Shown piece by piece: positions 40,661 through 42,271 of a stretch of 42,271 bases of DNA. A program made the translations under genes and the position numbers. Each line of letters begins with the position of its first letter. Position 1 is the first letter of the stretch. The notes beneath the pieces were generated by a model. It did no database searches, was not told where the DNA came from, and saw only the letters and a list, made by a program, of their open reading frames with translations. The stretch is from positions 1 through 42,271 of the forward strand of contig JAGQKV010000027.1 in NCBI GenBank assembly GCA_020429915.1, written 5' to 3'. The stretch comes from Candidatus Omnitrophota bacterium. GTDB lineage: Bacteria; Omnitrophota; Gorgyraeia; Zapsychrales; Zapsychraceae.

Positions 40661-42190
40661 ATGACCAAATATCGTGACGTTGTTATCTGTCTGCTCCTGA
40701 TCGCGGGCAGCCTGCTGCCGCGGCTGTTTTTGATCAGCAAGGGGCCGTTCACTCCGGATGCGCTGAACCTGGCGATCATCGCACAGAAGACCCTGCTGAC
40801 CGGTCAGCTGCAGGCGCAGTTCGGGACCGGTTATCCCTTGCTGGTCCTGATCACCGCCGGGTTCGTGGGTCTGGCCAAACTTATTGGATTTTCCGATCCG
40901 GTCACCGGCGCGAACCTGATGGGCGTGACCTGCGGCGCGCTGAGTGTACCGGTGCTTTATGTGTTCGTACGCCGCATTCTCGACCGGCCCGCGGCGATCA
41001 TCAGCGCGGTGTTGTTCTCGTTGTCTCCGATCTTTTTCGGCACCTCCGTGTACGGCACCGGTCAGGCGGCGGAACATATATTCCTGGGCGGCGGATTGAT
41101 CCTGTTATGGGAATACGCCCGCGGCGGCCGGTGGCGCACGCTGGCCGCCGCGGCCCTGGTATTCGGTCTGATGGGTGCGGTGCGGTTGCAGGACTTGGTC
41201 TTTGTCAGCCCGGCGATTGTCTTCTTTTTGGTGTTCGTCCGCCCGGCGGACGGCGCAGCAGGGCGCGGAACCTGGTCGCGGGGGCTGCGTGAGGTTTTAT
41301 TCCTCGGTGCGGTTGTGTCCACCGTCATCGTTTTTTTTCATCTGCCATTGTTGCTGGGGCCGAACCACAGCGAGTATGTGACCCGCTACCGGCGCTTCCA
41401 GTCGGCGACGTTCATGAGCGGACACTTCGGCGTGCGGGCCTACATGTTCGGTCAGTTCCGGACGTGGCTGACGCAGAACTTCTCGGTGTTGGGGCTGACC
41501 GCCATACTGCTCGGCTTTTTGCTGTTGATGGCACGTCGGTCGCGTTTGGGTCTGTTTTTGCTGATTTGGATCTGCGGACCGTTGATCTTTTATTTGCTGA
41601 TCGACACCACCATCCCGCGGCTGATGGTGATCGTCCTGCCGCCGCTGTGCGTGGCGGCCGGTTATCTGCTCGGTTTTGTCTACGGGCGCGGCAGCGTGAT
41701 CAGCCGGACCGTGAGCGTGGGGTTGTGCGCCTTGATCGGATTTATGATGTTCATGGAGGTCCTTCCCTATGTGAAGTTCCGGCATCAACACGCGCTGGTC
41801 CCGGAGATGGTGCGCTGGGTGCGCGCGCAGGTCCCGGACGATGCCCGTATGCTTTTGCTGGACGAGCATCTGTTTTACGAGCATTACGGGGATTTTCCGG
41901 TGCTCAGCCGGCCGCGGCCGCGCGGACCGGGTTATGAAGAACGGCTGGAAAAGTTTGAGACGCAATTGAAAGAATTGACCGTCCGCGGGGTACCGGTGTA
42001 TGCCACGGGCGTGGGGATCTACAGCGACGACGCGCAGCAGCGTTTCGCGGGGTTCCTCAAGGAACGTTACACATTCCACGTGATCGGTGCGCCGTTCTTC
42101 GAGGACTGGCATCACGGGGAATTGAAGAACTTTATTTTTCGCAATATCGTGATCCGCCTGTCGCCCAAGCAAGGCGCGGGCGATCAATAA
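40661..42190 (+). CDS. GT-C fold membrane glycosyltransferase (GT39/ArnT-like)
   Basis: This 509-residue protein has about ten membrane helices and then a ~110-residue soluble C-terminal domain. The first extracytoplasmic loop has FTPDALNLAIIAQ, where the acidic residue after the first helix is the metal/catalytic position of GT-C enzymes such as PMT and ArnT. GYPLLVLI follows, as in the family. It would transfer a sugar from a polyprenyl-phosphate donor to a protein or lipid on the outer face of the membrane. ATG 40661 is preferred over the in-frame TTG at 40655. No clear ribosome site is visible. It ends 6 bp before the tRNA gene. Confidence 0.82.
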   Translation: MTKYRDVVICLLLIAGSLLPRLFLISKGPFTPDALNLAIIAQKTLLTGQLQAQFGTGYPLLVLITAGFVGLAKLIGFSDPVTGANLMGVTCGALSVPVLYVFVRRILDRPAAIISAVLFSLSPIFFGTSVYGTGQAAEHIFLGGGLILLWEYARGGRWRTLAAAALVFGLMGAVRLQDLVFVSPAIVFFLVFVRPADGAAGRGTWSRGLREVLFLGAVVSTVIVFFHLPLLLGPNHSEYVTRYRRFQSATFMSGHFGVRAYMFGQFRTWLTQNFSVLGLTAILLGFLLLMARRSRLGLFLLIWICGPLIFYLLIDTTIPRLMVIVLPPLCVAAGYLLGFVYGRGSVISRTVSVGLCALIGFMMFMEVLPYVKFRHQHALVPEMVRWVRAQVPDDARMLLLDEHLFYEHYGDFPVLSRPRPRGPGYEERLEKFETQLKELTVRGVPVYATGVGIYSDDAQQRFAGFLKERYTFHVIGAPFFEDWHHGELKNFIFRNIVIRLSPKQGAGDQ

Positions 42191-42196
42191 CCTTGG

Positions 42197-42270
42197 GGGC
42201 CCGTAGCCCAGTTTGGGAGAGCGTCTGGTTCGCAATCAGAAGGTCAGGGGTTCGATCCCCCTCGGGTCCA
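42197..42270 (+). tRNA. tRNA-Ala (anticodon CGC)
   Basis: A full cloverleaf can be drawn: acceptor GGGCCCG with CGGGTCC and discriminator A; anticodon stem TCTGG/TCAGA around the loop TTCGCAA, giving anticodon CGC (42231-42233), which reads GCG; T-arm AGGGG TTCGATC CCCCT. The acceptor contains the G3:U70 pair that defines alanine tRNAs, confirming the identity. In the D-stem C12 faces A23, a mismatch. The window ends one base after the discriminator, so whether CCA is encoded cannot be seen. It probably shares a transcript with the glycosyltransferase. Confidence 0.95.
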
Positions 42271-42271
42271 C

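Overview
The window is about 42 kb of bacterial DNA with a fairly high G+C content. Most likely it comes from an Omnitrophota (Candidatus Omnitrophica) chromosome. Three features point there: the N-terminal domain of the 984-residue protein at 37253-40207, which I recall as typical of large secreted Omnitrophota proteins; the giant repeat proteins; and DUF2341 and RAYT-type sequences. This assignment is from memory of families, not from a search.

Layout. 1-1737 is the 3' end of a FAD-linked oxidase fused to nine TPRs. It converges on a Ski2-like helicase (1856-3781, minus), which diverges from a VIT1/CCC1-type metal transporter (3968-4729). Next is a regulatory leader (4852-5038) holding a sigma70-type promoter, a class I cyclic-di-GMP riboswitch (GEMM-I) and a strong intrinsic terminator. 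It sits ahead of an exported hypothetical protein, a 53-residue ORF and two pseudopilin-like membrane proteins.

The core is a 17.6-kb giant-protein locus (7219-25545). An exported MORN_2/YwqK-like repeat protein overlaps by 8 bp a 3746-residue protein, which is followed directly by a ~2135-residue cysteine-rich protein ending in a subtilisin-like (S8) protease. The 3746-residue protein contains 89 uninterrupted copies of a 12-residue repeat in exact 36-bp register, with at least two higher levels of repetition. These are flanked by 23-residue repeats and three copies of a ~150-residue helical domain. Both giants carry the same type of cysteine-rich module, so they probably act together at the cell surface. 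I think this is the undescribed system in the window.

Downstream are a YceI-like protein, a CPA2 antiporter, a ferric-reductase-like membrane protein fused to an extracytoplasmic domain, an ABC ATPase, and a small VOC / EF-hand / VOC cluster. A 600-bp intergenic region then holds a REP-like palindrome, a RAYT transposase relic, a terminator and three GTTAAC sites. It precedes a regulator made of four excisionase-type helix-turn-helix units, which overlaps a 1268-residue DUF2341/LamG surface protein. The right end has a 2OG-oxygenase-like protein, a secreted protein combining the Omnitrophota domain, an internal Tat-like motif and a clan GH-A-like glycosidase domain, a divergent YjbQ / GT-C glycosyltransferase pair that shares a palindromic -10 element, and a tRNA-Ala(CGC).

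Taken together, much of the window encodes the cell envelope and surface: giant proteins, a protease, a glycosidase, a glycosyltransferase, and cyclic-di-GMP control next to the giant locus.
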